From: Phoebastria nigripes
Lineage: Eukaryota > Chordata > Aves > Procellariiformes > Diomedeidae
Direction of reading: 5' to 3'
NCBI GenBank assembly: GCA_035582835.1
Contig: JAYKAV010002442.1
Location: 3,297,728 to 3,361,727 of the forward strand
Length of the DNA: 64,000 nucleotides
Below the pieces are notes generated by a model, which saw nothing but the letters and a program-made list of their open reading frames with translations, did no database searches and was not told the DNA's origin. Within the stretch, counting starts at the first letter, position 1; each line of letters opens with the position of its first letter. Of the stretch, positions 33,361 to 47,859 are shown piece after piece. The position numbers and the translations under genes are program-made.

Positions 33361-36300
33361 AAAGAAACCTTCCTGCCAGATAGCTGCTTCGTAGGACACT
33401 TATGCACGGCACAAACGAGCTCAAAATAAGGATGAGATTAATTCANGGAGGAGAGGAGGGCAGGCACAGCCAGGAATAACAGCCTAGCTGCAATCACCGA
33501 GCTCCGTGCTGCCGATAGCCAGAGCCTNGGAAGATCCAGCAGGCAAAGAGCAACGTACATCCTATTTCTTACGCTATTCCTTAGGACACGCACCAGTCCA
33601 GTCCAGCCCAGCATCCTCCGCAGTCCTGGCTAAGCAGCCAGACCAGGCACAGAGCTAGAAGGAGCTTTGCTCTGACCCAAGCTGCTTCACTCATCAGCCC
33701 CATCTCTCTACTGAAATAATACCCGACAGCTCAATTAGCTCATAACTCTATCATGAAATTAGCCCTTTTACAGCAGNGTGTGTGCTTGGAGCTTGGACTT
33801 TACCATATTTGCAAACATCGGCAATCACGTTGCGGAGCGCGGAAGCGGCTGCTAATTGGTGGCCCCCCCCACCCGTCCCTCTCTGACTCCAAGAAGGCAG
33901 ACGAGGCACTTCCACAGGCAGCATGCAGCTCTTTTTACACTAGGAAACTGCCATCTGTAATTTTTAAGACATCTCGAGGATGGCTGAGGACCAGCAGNAC
34001 AAGACTACCAGCATATAATACTCAGCCTGCAGCTGCCCGGGGGTTTACTCCTCTGGCACGGCAGTCCGGCACTGCCNTGTAATTCGGCGCTGCCCCCCCT
34101 CACTACCACCACCCCGTGCATGCTCATGCTGGACACAGCAGAGACCATTTGCTTTCAGAGCCTCAGCAACTCTGAAACAGGCAATGCTATTTCTGGCAGC
34201 GTCACTCCCCCTCTCTCCTCTTGCCCACTCGCTCCTTCCTAAACAGTTTAATGCTATTGATTTTCCCATGCCAGCCATCCACCGTCTGCCGGCAGGCTTC
34301 AAAGCACTNGCAAGATGCTTGAGCAAGCTGGGGCGATCCACAAAATTATCCTTCATGGTCCCCAGGCCCCCTCCTCCATCCCTCCAAGTGGCAGTGACCA
34401 AAATTCATCCCTCCCAGGAGGGTACCACGCTGACCCATCCACCCTTCCCAGGCTGGAGCTGATACNCGACTCCCATACAACATTTAGGGTTTAAACCAGG
34501 TCATTTTCTGGGTTTAAACCTGTCGGTGGCTAACACACAAACGAGAAGCNCTTGCGAGGGCTCCAGCCTTCCTCCAGTGCCTGTTGGTCTGATTGGGGCC
34601 ATATTAAAACCCCCTCACACTAGCGCAGAATCACCTGTATCCAGGAATACAACATCTGTGCTTCCTCGGGTTTTACACCCTTCCCTCTGACTGCAACAGG
34701 CTAGACAGCCCCTACAAACAGGCCAGCAATTTGTTACAGTCCCTAGCTGAAAACAGAAGATGCTTAAAGCCCACGAGCACCCAGGTGGGATTCTTAGTCT
34801 CGGAGACCACCCAGCGCAGGCTCCACAGGCATCAGCCCTGCAGCTGGGACTGGCTCTCCAGCAAAACTGAGGCTTTCGCCTAAAGTAGCAGCTGCTAGGA
34901 CAAAGCTTCTGGGCTCTCCCAGCTCCAAGAGCTGCTCGCAGGCTCTGTCCCATGGCTACCCAGCACCGTCACCCTCCACAAGCGATGCTCAGCTCATCAC
35001 CCCCTCTGCACATGATGCTCAGCTCATAACCTGCACTGGGGTCCAGGAGAATACNCAAAGGCAACTGGTCTGTCCTGGTCCTTTATTCTTGCCTAAAGCC
35101 TCTGAGTGAAACAACTCTAGCATCCAGACGGGGAGGAACGAGCCTTTGCATCCAGCCCTTCACTGTCCCCTCTTCCCCTGCCCTTCCCTTTCTTGGACAC
35201 AATCCCTCATTGAGGAAGCACCAGTTGGACACCAAGACATAAACCTGTCCCATCTCTCCTCCAAAAACACCCTTGAGCCAAAGTACTGAGCACCTTCAAG
35301 CCAAAGCTACTCCTACACATGGGCCACCCCCTTTGTCAGCCAAATACAGACCAGAGCGGACACCCCAGGTACCAGCCACCTCCCAGGTNCATCCCACACA
35401 CCCTTGGGACATCTCCCCATCCATCACCAGCCTTGCATACGCAGACCACATCTTGCTCCGTGCGAGACCAGCTGCTCACTGGGGATACGCATCTGCAGCG
35501 CTCCCAGTATTCGCCCTTCCTGTGCCTCCCGAGACACCCTGCGTCACCCAACGCCGACTGCGGGTCAGGCTACCAGAGCACCCACTCACACCCANGCTCC
35601 TCCCCAAGCTACCCCTCCCTGCTCACGCTTGTGGCTCATTTCCACCACGCTCGTTTTTATTTTGCGCAGAAAACCCGGCCTCAGAAATTCAGCAGCGAAG
35701 CTTGTTAACACCAGCAAATGCAGAAAGAAATCGTCAAGCCGTCCGTGAAGAACTTTCGGAGCAGTCAGCATCCCCGCGGCGTGGGGGAAGCAAGGCTGGC
35801 TGCTGATCACATGCAGCCACCAAGGAACTTCTAGGTATAAGACTTAACACAGCCTCAGTGCCCAAGTTACCCCCCTGGAGAAAATTCTCAGCAGTTTTAG
35901 GCTCTTTCCAGCCACCTTGGATCTCCAGACAAAGCGTTGAATCACCTGTAGCCTGGTGTGGGTCCAAGAGCAAGCCCAGGTATTCACCCTGCTGCCGAGA
36001 GCTGGGGGTCTCCCACGCCGCCCCGGCAAATGGCTGAGCCAACACCTCTGGGTCAAGCTCCTTTCANCTGCAAGCTTTCTCATCCCATTTGAAAGTCAAA
36101 GCAAACAATTTGGATGGGGACCACAGCACTAAGCACACGGCTACGGTGTGCTGCTTGGTCCAGATGTGGCCCAGCACATCTGGAGCCCAGGAAGCAGTGC
36201 TACGGGCACGGAGCCCGCTGCACAGCCTAACCCCCCGAGCAGGTTTTGACTAAGGATGCTACGCACCAAGCAATGCATGCTCTAAAGAGGTTTGGGTGCT

Positions 36301-38452
36301 CTCCACAGCCTACAGGAGCTTTAACATGAGGCCAATACAGAGCGTTTCTAAAAATCCCAGTCTGCCACGAGACGTGGAGCACCACGTACGTACAGCCTGC
36401 TTGAAACGGCTAACNGATCACATTTATTCCAAGCTTGCTACTTCCATATGCCAGGGAAAAAAAGCCCAAAACCAGAACAGTGATGATAAATTTCTAAAGC
36501 TACTGTAGCAAAGAAAAAACCCAAAATCCCATAGTAGAAGCAGCCTCATGCTATCTCCCAGAAACTCCCTGTGCCGTGAATGCTAAATTAAGTGAAAAGG
36601 AAAAAGGAAAAAAAAGAAAACCCCCATAACAGATTACTATTATGTTTCCTTTCAAAAGGACAACACTAACTGCAGTGTCTCGCTGCTGCTTTCATATTCA
36701 TCATCCACTTCAGCAGCTTGTTATTTAAGAAGTAAAACCTGCGCCTTCACCCTCGGGTCCGAAGCAGGGCACAGGAACACAGGCTGGCCCCACACTGCCC
36801 AGGCCAGAGTGCAGCCACCGTGCTGTCACCTAAAGGGACTTACCTAGGGCTGGCAGAAGGGACAAGGGCTCATCCTAAACCCCATAGGACCTGGCCTGAT
36901 TTCACCCATCCTTGTTGCCGTGCTTCACCTCGGGGACCACTGCATCCCCCCAGGATGACGTGCAGGGCTCATCCAAAAACCACTCCCATGCCAAGCACCC
37001 GGTCACAGCAGTGCACAGTAGTGGACAGGGGCTTGGCACCAGCCAAGCCTGCATGGAGCTACTGATGCTCCTCAGCATCCCCAGGGCCAGCTCTGACCCA
37101 GCTGTAAGTTTTCCATCCAGGAAAGCCTCGGGCAGCAAGCCCCTCACCCCAGCCAGCCTTGCAGCGGTGGCACAGTCCCGGCATGCTCATGGGGTGCAGG
37201 AGGGGAAAGTCCACAGGTGCTCACCTTGGGCTGCACCACCCATGTCTCCTGCAGCTCCTGCCATGGCTCACCCAACCCTCGTGGTGTCCTGGGACCCCGT
37301 GCCAGCCGCTGCGCCAGGATCAGTTAATCCCCTCTGGATCCAGAGCAATCCTTGTTAAAAATAGGCTCTACCTATGACGCTCCTGGCTCACACAGGCGTC
37401 ATCACCTTGGCCCCGGCACGCTTCCCGACGTGACTAACGCCGGCGGCATGTGACTAACACCCTGTCCTGCGCCGGGGAGGGAGACGGCCCCCGGCAGCAC
37501 AGGCAGGCACGAGTGGGCGGCCGAGCCACAGCGTTTTGGCTGGAGTGAGCTCTCCCCCCTCTTCCTCGCAGGGTTTCTCTGTGCATCTTGCCCACCCTAC
37601 CACCATGCACCATCCCAGACTAGGAGAGGGTCGTGGTGGTACCACCCAGCTGCAGCATCCAAGTCGGTCCAGCCCTGGTTGCAGGGCACAGCACCGCAGG
37701 GATGCTCTGACTGAAGCTTAGCCCCCAGATCCCCCCCCGGAGCTGGGGACAGGCTGCCATCCCAATCCACCGCTGTGTGCCTGAGGGATCCTGCAAATCT
37801 AATGAGGTTTTGCTTATTTCTGAAAACCCTGGGGCCTGGAGACAGGAAATGGGGGAAGTCTCAGCTGGCTCAAGAGGAAGGGTTGGCCCAGCCCCACGTG
37901 GGTACCTGCTACAGAGATGCAATCCTGGCTCAGCACTAGATGAGCAGCGGTGTCTGACAATCCCCAAAGCAACCCCAGCCACTGAGGCCTCAAAGAAAGA
38001 AGCAACACACACCAAGGAAGATGCTGATTTACTGAAAAGTCCAGAAAACAAGCATGATTTGGAGAAGCATGAGTTTGGAGGAGAGGTGGGAAGAAGTGCA
38101 GTTGTTTGGCATCAAGAAGAGGAAACGGAGGCAACAGCATCCTCAACCACACCAAGCATTGCTGAGAGGCCACCAGAATAAACTGCTCCCCAGCCAAAAC
38201 AAGACCAGAAGTCCCCTCCAGCCCTCCCCTCCGCTCCCTCTTTGGCCCTAAAGCTTCAGAAAGCAGAGACAGACCCGAAAACGTGAATACAAGAAGCATT
38301 AATGGGTTTCAGCTCATTTTTTAGAGCATAGATCATGATTTTTACATGTTTCTATATCCCAATGCAATGCTTGCATCTCCTTGGCTGGAGGAAACAGCAG
38401 GATACAGCAAGCCCAGAGCCTGCAGCCTTCAACCCTTGAATCCACAAAACCA

Positions 38453-38496
38453 GACACACACACACACACACCCCCCCCCCAAAAAAAAAAAGGGGG
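38453..38496. repeat. Compound microsatellite (CA)n-C10-A11-G5
   Basis: CA repeats to 38470 are followed directly by ten C, eleven A and five G. The stack of four pure runs is probably hypervariable. Confidence 0.9.
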
Positions 38497-41400
38497 AGAA
38501 AAGGGGCTAAAATACAAGCAAAGACATCAAATGCAACCAGCACGCAAGGAGACATTTTCAAGCCACCCATACCCCCCCAGCCCTTTGGAAACACATTAAA
38601 CACTCCGAGACAGCTTTTATATATTGTGCTGGGAACCGCGCAGGGCCCGAGGGAGGTTATTTGTCTTCTCCTCCCAGTGATGCACAGCAATAGCCACCGG
38701 CAGCCCGGGTGATTTAACAGCAGCGGTGCAGGACATGCACGAAGGCACCAGCACCTATTTCTGTTGACTACATCCACCGGGTCCAGCCTCAGTTAGAGGA
38801 ACCCCACATCAAGGCAGGGGTTGGGAAAGTCAGCGCTCAAACATCTCCCTCAATCCTCATTTTACACACCCAAAATAATCATACAGACAAGACCTCCATT
38901 TGTACTTCCAAGCCAAGGGTCCTTCCCACCCCAGTATGCCAGTATAATTCAGACCACCACAGCAAAACAGCTTCACCTGGTCAGATATAAGCATTTCTCA
39001 ATGCGAGCCCAGAAAGCAGTGTTAATATTGATGTGCTACAAGAGCACAAGATGGGGTAATCAGTTCCTGATGCAGGGTACTCATGTTTTCTAATAGCAAG
39101 AATCCAATATCACCTGGAAGGGAGAACTGTCAAGCCTCAGTACTTACTCTGTAGCTCCAGGAGCCACATTTCACTTATTTGCCTCATCTGGTCTCCTCTA
39201 ATATAAAAAAAAAAATACCTGAATTATTAAGGGAACTGATGAATAACAGAGCAAGATGAAAATACTGTAAGTTGCTCTCTCATACCTGTCCAACTTGATT
39301 TTTTTTTTTTTTTAAAGCATTTAAATCCTCACTTCGACACGACACTGCTCCTGCTGCAGGGCGCTCCAATCACAGCATAAGCCTTTTATTAATAAAATAC
39401 ATATTTGATCCAATAGAGCAGCTTCAGCTTTTCTTCTCATTGCCTCACCCCAGCTCTCCGGCGCTGGCACTGGAGGCAGGATACTCCTCTGAAGATGACG
39501 GGGCGAGAGTCTCACACATATGTGTGTGCACACATGCTTTCCTATCTCCCCCCTCTTCCAGGCACGGAGAAACACGCAGCAGTGCCCCAGAGCCCCCTCC
39601 CCTGTCCGTGTTCCCCACTGGCAGGAGGAGCACAGCCCTGCTGAGAACTGACCCCCCCTCCTCACTTCAGTGCAGAAGTGTCGGTGTTCATCAGCCCTGG
39701 GAATTGCCCCCATCCTCTGCACCCTGCATGCCATTCCCCAGGGCACNGAGCACCCCAGCAGCACCCACACCCCTCACAATTACCGATCTAGTGCATACAA
39801 AGGTCCACCTTTACAAAAANCAGCTGGTGACACCTTCAAGATGCTCAGGTTAAAGCATCACGCTCTCCTCCATCACCTGCACCCCTGGGAGAAGCTGCTT
39901 TAGGAGATCCACAATGCAGGAGCTCCCTGTCTCGTTACCCAATGCCTCTTCTGAAAGCCTGGGCCAAGAAACTCGCCTATTTTGGCACGCGGAGGCTGCG
40001 GCGGGAGCCCCGGCGGGATCGGTGCCCGAGCTGCCCACCTGCCTGCTCTCCAGGAGCTGCTCCGCAGCCCCCAGCAGCGGTTCGTGTTTCATGCCAGGGA
40101 AAGCATCCACGCCTTCGGCTCGCTTCCTGGGGAGAGCTGCACGGTACGGATGATGGGAGCAGGAGAAGAGAGAGATCGCATATGAGAGCTTTCCAAAATT
40201 AAAAACAAAAAGAACAGCCTTTGGGGAAGAGGCCGAGATAATTAAAACATTAATTCAGATTGCAGCTTTTGCTCTGAGCGAGCTCGAGTCACCTAAAGAA
40301 TCCCAACGATGGATAGCGGCAGGTCTGAGCCCGGCTCTGAGCTGCAGCCCCATCCCCAGGCACACCAAAGCCCTCTCCATCATCCCAGCAGCCCTCTCCG
40401 GGGCAGAGGCTGGAAAGCCACCTTCCTCCAGAGGGAATCATGGGGAAAACAAGCTCCAGCTCTCAAAGAGCAAAAAGAAAATTAACTACCTGGAATAACA
40501 AGTAGGAAAAACAGGTGACAGCTTCGAGGCTAATAAACCCTCCCAGCAAGACTAACAGCTTTCTGCATGAGCAAAACAGATAAAGTGACTAAAACAAAGT
40601 CACGACAGTCACAAGTAAGTCGAGTGAGACATGAGAATGACTGAGTAAGTTTTGGCAGTTGGCTGGAAACAGGCACTGGAAAAAGAAAGCAGGGAGAGCC
40701 AGCTGCAGCATCCCCGCTGCCCGGCTCCACCTNCAGCTGTAACCCGGCCATGCAGTGCTAGAAAAGCAACACCTCTCCAAAGGTCCTACACAAGAGCAAG
40801 GACTAAGGCTAATATTTGCGCATTGCCATAATTCATTGGGAGAAGGATAAAATCCTGCAGCAGAGTGAGAAATTCTCCCTCCCAGACCTTTAATAACACA
40901 TGCNAGTGCTGCCAGCCCAGGGTACGGCGGGGGGGAGCCGTGCACGGGGCAGGAGAGACCTGCTGAGCAAAAAAGTGTCAGCTCCAGAAATTGCTGGGGG
41001 AAAAAAGTGCCAAGGGAAGGGGAAAGAAGAAGAAAAAAAAAAAATGTCATTTGTAGCTGGTGGAAACTGTCTACTCCAACACAGCAGACACGCTTCATTT
41101 CAATTTTGCTTTTTATATCACATCCACCAGAATAAAAACACCAGCAGGTTTAAAAAAATGGCTTTCAAAACTAAAGCCTTCAAACCTTCAACTTCCTATT
41201 CCAACATGCAGCATCAAATTCAGGTGTTTTCAAAGCTTCTAACCCTCTCCTCACCCCTCTTACTTGTTCTCATGAATTTGCCTGGTGCAAACCAGCNTCA
41301 CTCCACAGAAGCATTTCAACTTCAACCAAACTGCTGTCTCCGAGGCCAGGGAGAGCCCTGCGCGTGGCCACCAGACCGCACCACGCTGGTCCAACACGCA

Positions 41401-43159
41401 GGATGCCTGTGGACTCCCCGGGCCACCAAGCTGCGCCGCGAGGAGCTGTTTTCCTCCTTTCCTTGCTCAGCATCACCCCAACACACGAGAAGGCATTTGA
41501 GGGCATCCCTCGTCCCCCGTGACACTGCCCTCTGATTGCAAAGTGCTCCAAGACCCAGCAGCGCTTTTGATGCTGGAGAGGGGCTTGGGGGTGTGCTCAA
41601 CCCAGCCCCGCTCCGGCTCCTGCTCCAGGAGCTATGGAGGGGATGGCCCTGGGACAGTCCCAGGGGTGACAGCTCTGGGACAGGCCAGGTTGGAAGGGGA
41701 AGCAGCCCCCAGAGCTCAGCCCAGCTGCAATAAGCTGAGAAAGCGAGCAGNAGAGGGTTTAAGAGAGGCCAGGCAGTAGGCTGGGGTTAGGGTATAGGGC
41801 ACAAGACCGATGGCTTTCCAGCCTGGGTCAGAAGCAGGTTGGAAGGGGGTAGAGAAGATGGACAGACAGGTACGAAGGTAAATATGGACAAAGCAATGCT
41901 CTCCTGCCAGGACCAGCTTCCCACAGCCACTGGATCCCATAAGCACAGGGTCGCTGCACCCATCCAGCCCAGAGTGGCTGGGGAGAGAGCAGGACCAACA
42001 TCCAACCCATTCCTGCTGCCTTTCCATCCCGACACTGAACCTGGAGACAGCCCAGCTGCCACAGGGAGCAGAGGGGCTGTGCTCCCCATCTCCTCTGACC
42101 CCTTCCCGCTGCCTCCCTGGCTGTTGGACCCAACCGTTCGCCCTGGCACAGCCTGAGCTCACACCGCCGCAGAGCAGGCAGGGTCCTCCGCTCCTGGAAC
42201 AGAAACACAGGAGGTACAGGCAAGGAGAGGGCNGGCAGGACTGCACAGCAGCCAGCCGCAGCAGAGAGACTGGGGACCTGGAGCAGCTTCCAGGGAAGCA
42301 CCAGCCACCGAAGATGGAGTAGGGAGGCAGGAATGTCACTGAGCACAAAGCAAGGAAGACCAGGAGAAAGGAAAAGGAGAAAGGCATATAAAAGGATTTA
42401 TAAATCCTCACATACATGGGAAAAGCCACACGAGCATCGTCTCACCAGAGGACGCTGGTGAAAGCAGCAGCCNCCACGCACCAGCACAGAGCAAGAGATC
42501 ACCCCAGTCCCCCCTTCCTCCTCACAGGAATCTGGCACCCTGGAAAAACCTGCCCAGCCTTTGCTTTTTGCAAACCTCGGCTCTAAAAATAACCATCGGT
42601 GCAAGTGACACATTTTGAGCAGAGCCGGCGAGCAGCAGCCCACAGAACCAGACTCACTTCGCATCAGCGGAGATGTGTTTTGTAAACAGGTTTTTTTAAG
42701 GTTGCTTAGTAAACTGCTGATCAAAGAGCCAAAGCCATTGTCTGATGCAGCAGAAATGAAGGGGGGGACCAACAAGAGGGAAAAATCCTGCAGAGGAGGA
42801 CAGGATGGTGAAAACTCAAGGGCTGGACCCCATTTCCCACCATGTCCCTCATGCCTCAACTCACACTTTTAAGATGGAGTTTCTCACCCCGTATCACCAC
42901 CCAGGAGGGGGCCCAGCTCCAGCCATGCCCAAAGCACCGATGCCCCCTTGCCAGCTCCCTCCAGAGAACAAAAACCCTGTTTCTACAGAAAGCAGAGCAG
43001 CCGCGATGGCCGGACAGACCACCCCACTGCTGGGGGGCTGCGCAGCATCTCCCACCCTCCTCCCCACACCCCCAGGTAAGCAGGGTACCATCCTGCCCCA
43101 GCTGCTGCAGCCGCCCCCCCTGGGGCTGGGATGATTGGCAGAGCAGGAGAAAGAGTCAC

Positions 43160-43280
43160 CCAAACTGTTGCTCAGTTAATCATGGTAATTAGCCACCGTC
43201 TTGAGCGACTCCCATTAGTTACAGCCTGATTTTCTCAGGCACAGTCAGCACACGAGGTTTCAATTAAAACTCACCATGCA
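43160..43280. promoter_or_regulatory. AT-rich island with homeodomain-type cores, candidate element
   Basis: Cores CAGTTAATCATGGTAATTAG, CCATTAGTTAC and TTCAATTAAAAC lie within about 120 bases and have no coding potential. The enhancer call is inference. Confidence 0.25.
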
Positions 43281-46237
43281 GCCAGCTTGGAAGTAGCCAC
43301 CCTAGCCCACCACAGGGCTTATCCAGGACACAGAAACATGCAGAAGAGGTGCTCCTTTCCTTGAAAGACCCAGTTTAATTAATTTTTAAACTGGGTTTTA
43401 TTTCCCAGCCCTGCTCGGGAAAGCCTCAGCGAATGCACGCAGGCTTTGCAGAGCAGATGCTGTAGGGTTGGAGGGGAGAGGCTTGCATTTTTCCCCACCC
43501 GCCACGGGGATTGGATCCATGCCCCAAGCACAGACTGGAGCTGGGGTTTCTCTCTGGAGCTGTGCCTGCGTGCTCCCACCACGGCACAAACCCCCGGCAA
43601 GACTCGCACCCCGTGGCGGGCAGGGCGGCACAGGCAACCTGCCCGCACGCTGCTTTTGGGGAGCAGGCTCACTCTGCCTGCAGGAAGAAGCAAGCTCTGC
43701 AGGGCTCTTTTGCTAGCGGTGGCAGGCTGCACAAAGCCCTTCACCCTCCAGCACCCATCCCCAAAAGTCACCCTTAAGGACGGGTCAACAGCAAACAAGC
43801 TGCCCAGCATGAACCAGTTTCCTAAAAGCACTTGCACTGGTCCCAGTTGGAGGGCACAAAGCAGATGGACCCCTCACCGCACCCAGGGTAACAAGGGGTT
43901 AAAGCCCACCTTCTNCCTGCAGCTTGGAAAAACAAAGCAGGGGAAACACAAATGCTTTGCTGAACCAGAAAGCTTCATAAAAATATTAGCCACAGCTTAA
44001 TTGGCCCTCTCCGGGGATCTGCTTGCAGGGGTAAGGCTCATCATCGCCCAGGCCTGCCTACACCTCCGTGCTTTAAGGCACCTTTCCGGCTGGTTCGGTG
44101 CTTATTTATAGGCAGCAGTCCTTGGAGAATCGCAGGAGGAGATGAAGCTCAACCCCTTCCACAGGGAGCTTGACAACTTCGAGCTTTCTGCTGCCTGGCT
44201 AAGCGAGGGGAGCAGCTCCAGAGGGAGCCGAAATCAGGCTCNGGCATCTCTAGCATCTTGCCTGTACCATCAGGCAGGTGCTTTACGCCAGGAGCTCAGT
44301 GTGTTTTTAACAGGATCCCCCATTCCCTGCTTGTTAAGTGAAAGGAAATAGAGGATTTTAGTACCAAAGAAATAGAAGAACAACAAACCTGAGCTGGGCT
44401 GGTACACGCAAATGCTTGCAGATGGCNAGCAGGGCAGCAGGGCTCTGCACCTCCACGGGGAGCGGGTGTTTCGGTGCCCATGCTGCCTTGTTTAAAGGAC
44501 TGCCTGGGAAACCCAATAGTTGATTTAAATCCACACAAGGTGGGCTCTGAGGCAGGGAGCACGTAACCCAGCATGGAAAGCACTAAAGATAACTCCTCTC
44601 CATGCTGAAGAGGAGGAAAACATCCCTTCAGAGCCGATAACTAACACAGGAGCTGGACGGTCCCCTTGGCCTTGGCATGGTATTTTTGGGGAGAACCCTC
44701 AGCAAAGCAGGAGGGACCTAGCCCCTCATTTTGCGGATACCACATCTCAACATCACAGGAGAATTGCAGAATAATTCATACCAGGGGACCTCTGATCCAA
44801 TCTGCTGCTCAAAGCTATGTCACAGTGATGCCAGAGATATCAGAAAGGGAGAAACCCCAAAGCCTTCGCCAGGCTGCTGCCAAGCCTTCGCCCCCCGATC
44901 CCCCGGCTCCCACCTGCCCTGCTCATTTTTCAGCCTGACAGAGAGCTCAGCAGCCTCTCCCCGGGCACGAGACCTCATGGCTGTGACTAATGGTATGTTT
45001 TGACATCCCTGAAATACTCCAGCACTTCGTTTCAGCCATGGGGAGCAGGAAGGAAGGAGGGGACAAGCTGGTGGGGAGCCAGCACCAGAAAAGAGGGGCA
45101 GGAAGAGCTTTTGCAAAAGCAACAGGCAGCAATAAAGCAAAGCTGCATGGAAAAGACACGGGAGGTGGCCAAGGGGCGGGTTGGGACCTGGAAGGCACCC
45201 GGGAAGCCTTTCTGATCTGCTCCTCACCTGTGCCTTCCCTGGAGCCCTGCAGAGGTGCAAGGCACTAGATTGATTTAATATCTTCCCCCCAAATTGCACT
45301 GCTTGAGTGGGGACACAGGGATGCTCCACTAATTCCTAATGAGCCTGTACCTGGTGCTGAGGGATGCGGGATTGCCCCGGTCCCCTGCCCAGGCAGGCAG
45401 AAGGCCGTACCCCCACCAGCCTCCTCCAGCCCCCTGCTTTGGGCTCTCAGCAGCAGAGCCAGGAAGGCAACAGACAGTGATCGCTGGGGAGGTTAATTAA
45501 CAAGCACCTTCCCTACATTAAAGAACAGTCACCTCCGGCCCCAGGGGGGGCCAGTGGAGACACAGCCCCAGCCTCTGGCAGGGGAGCAAAGAGCATCCCA
45601 GCCACCAGCNGAGCTGCTGGCCGTGACCATCTGCCAGCCAGCAGCACCAGGGAGAGGAGGAGCCGAAGCCATGGAGGGGGATCTGGCTTTTTTCCTGACA
45701 GCTCTTGCTCATCGCCAGCCACTCACGCTGGGTCTCAGATGGTCCTGCTGCACCCCAGNGGGCTGGGGGAGAGGGAAGAGCAGGCCACCTGGATGGGGCT
45801 CCAGATCTCCACATGTGGTCCCCAGAGAGACAGAGGTGGAAAGCAGAACAGCCTTGGGAAAACTGGCCCAAAATATGCCCTGCCCTGAGGGAAGAGCCAA
45901 GGGATGGCTCAGCACACCGCCAGACTCACCCCAATCTAGCAAGCAGAGCCCCCTTAGCACCAAGGCAGAAGAGCCGTCCTCCAGGCTGCGTCACCCCGGT
46001 GTCCACCCATTCGTTTCAGCCATGAGCATCCTCGGTGGCATCCATGGATCAACCCAACCNCGGGATGCAGGAAGTTAGCAGAAACTCCAGCTGCCATCAC
46101 CAGGGTGCCACTTGCAGAAGTTTTCTTGGGTCAATGTGAGCAAGGAGCCCAGTGGCAGCAGTAGTGGTGATGGGGGAGAGGTGGGGGGATTGTTTGCTCT
46201 TTTCAGCTGTCACTAAAGTCATCAGTGTGGCTGTGAG

Positions 46238-46306
46238 TGATTCACACCAGTGTATGAAAAGCCTGTGACTCACACACTGGATGCAGTGGGTGGGTGCATT
46301 GACTCA
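46238..46306. promoter_or_regulatory. Cluster of AP-1/TRE-like sites
   Basis: Two perfect TGACTCA motifs (46266-46272 and 46300-46306) and one TGATTCA (46238-46244) occur within 70 bases, about 2.3 kb from the candidate distal promoter. Short motifs occur by chance, so the spacing is suggestive only. Confidence 0.25.
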
Positions 46307-47859
46307 ATCACGCTGGGGAGGGGGCGCAGCAGGCTGGAGACTCACACGGCCATGGGGACAGTCCTGTTCGCAGGGGGTCAAAGGCACCACTGGCCAGGAG
46401 AATCCCCCCATGTGCTCAGATCATCAGTGCCCTCAGCAGCATGGGTGAACCCAAGGGAGACTGCACCTCGGCATCAACCTGTCACCTGTCCAAGATAGGT
46501 GCCAAGGTGCAATGGGGATGGGCCATGCTCTCACTCAGCCTTTCACTGGGGAAAGGTTTGCACTGTCCTGCATGATGGCAGAGGAGGAGGAAACCCCCAG
46601 GAGCTCAAGGGATGCAAATGCATCCCAAACTACAGTGAAGAAACTTTCCAGGTACTCCAGGACCACCAAGGAGCGAGGAAACCTAGCCAGGCAGAAGCAG
46701 AGACCAGAGGGGAGCTCAGTGCCACACAACAGTCTGCTGCTACAACCATCTCCATCTCCCAAACCTGTAGATGTGCATCCAGGGGAGCACAGCCCACCAG
46801 CACCGAGACCTGCCCTGCGGCTCTGCAATGCCCGCCTGTGTCATGCTGCTGGAGAGCTGCGTTGCAGAGACCCCCACAAAAGCTGACTGGAAGGATCCCA
46901 GACCTCAATTCCCTGGCACCCCGCTGCTGCCATGTGCCAGCAATGCTATGCAAACATTTTGGGGAGAGGAAGCTGAAGGGAACCCCTCAAAAAGACACCC
47001 CCACATGGATAGCGCTCAGTCTCCAATTACTTAACGGGTGGTAGCTATGCCCCAGTCTTGCCAAAGATGCCAGCAGCAGCAGCCGAGGCTGTGAACGTGT
47101 GTCTCATCTCACTGACAGCGCCTTCCGTAACGCGGTGCCTCATCTGCCAAACAGCCCAGGCCGTGGATCCGGACCAGCCTCATGTCACCACATCCCATGG
47201 CATCCTGAGCCCAGACCTCCCCATCTGCAGCACGGACCAAGCCTGGCCTCACATCAGCACCAAGAGCAGGATGAGATCACCCACCAGGGGGATGCGGCCC
47301 ATGGGGGAACGCAGAGTGGTCCAGGGTACAAGTAGCACTTGTCTGTTCAGGGTCGTGGTGGGGGGGTATTCCTGCCCCCCCCCCTCCAGCCACGCAGAGA
47401 GCCAGCAGGAGCCACAAGCACCGAAACACACACCCTGGAACGCAAGAGCAGCTAGGAGAGCTGCAGGAACAAGGCAAACAAACCCTGATTTTGGGGACCA
47501 CTTATTCATCACTGCCATCAGCAACACCCAGGCAGGGACCAAACTTCAGAGCAGCACCTGGACCCACAGAAAGTGGGGACTGGGTGCAGGGAGACAACAC
47601 GAGACACCGGGTGCCCAGGGCAAGCTGCTGAGGGCACCCACGCAGCCCGTGCACTCCCGGGGAAGAGAAGAGACCCTGCACATTTGGGAGGCCTTAGGTT
47701 GGCAGAGGACGACTGGAGCTGAACCAGCCCACAGCCAGACACCACCTCTGCCCCTGCACCCGAGCAAGGGCTCTCCAGGGCGCCCAAAGCACTCAGGTGC
47801 CCGAGGCAGGGGAAGAGAGAGGTCTTACACCCCCAACCCGGGCTTTGCCCACCCCAGCC

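Noticed and set aside
41716..42429. Minus-strand open frame with a hydrophobic start
   Set aside because: The hydrophobic segment comes from a C/T-rich stretch. No known family, no splice sites consistent with an exon, and N bases inside.
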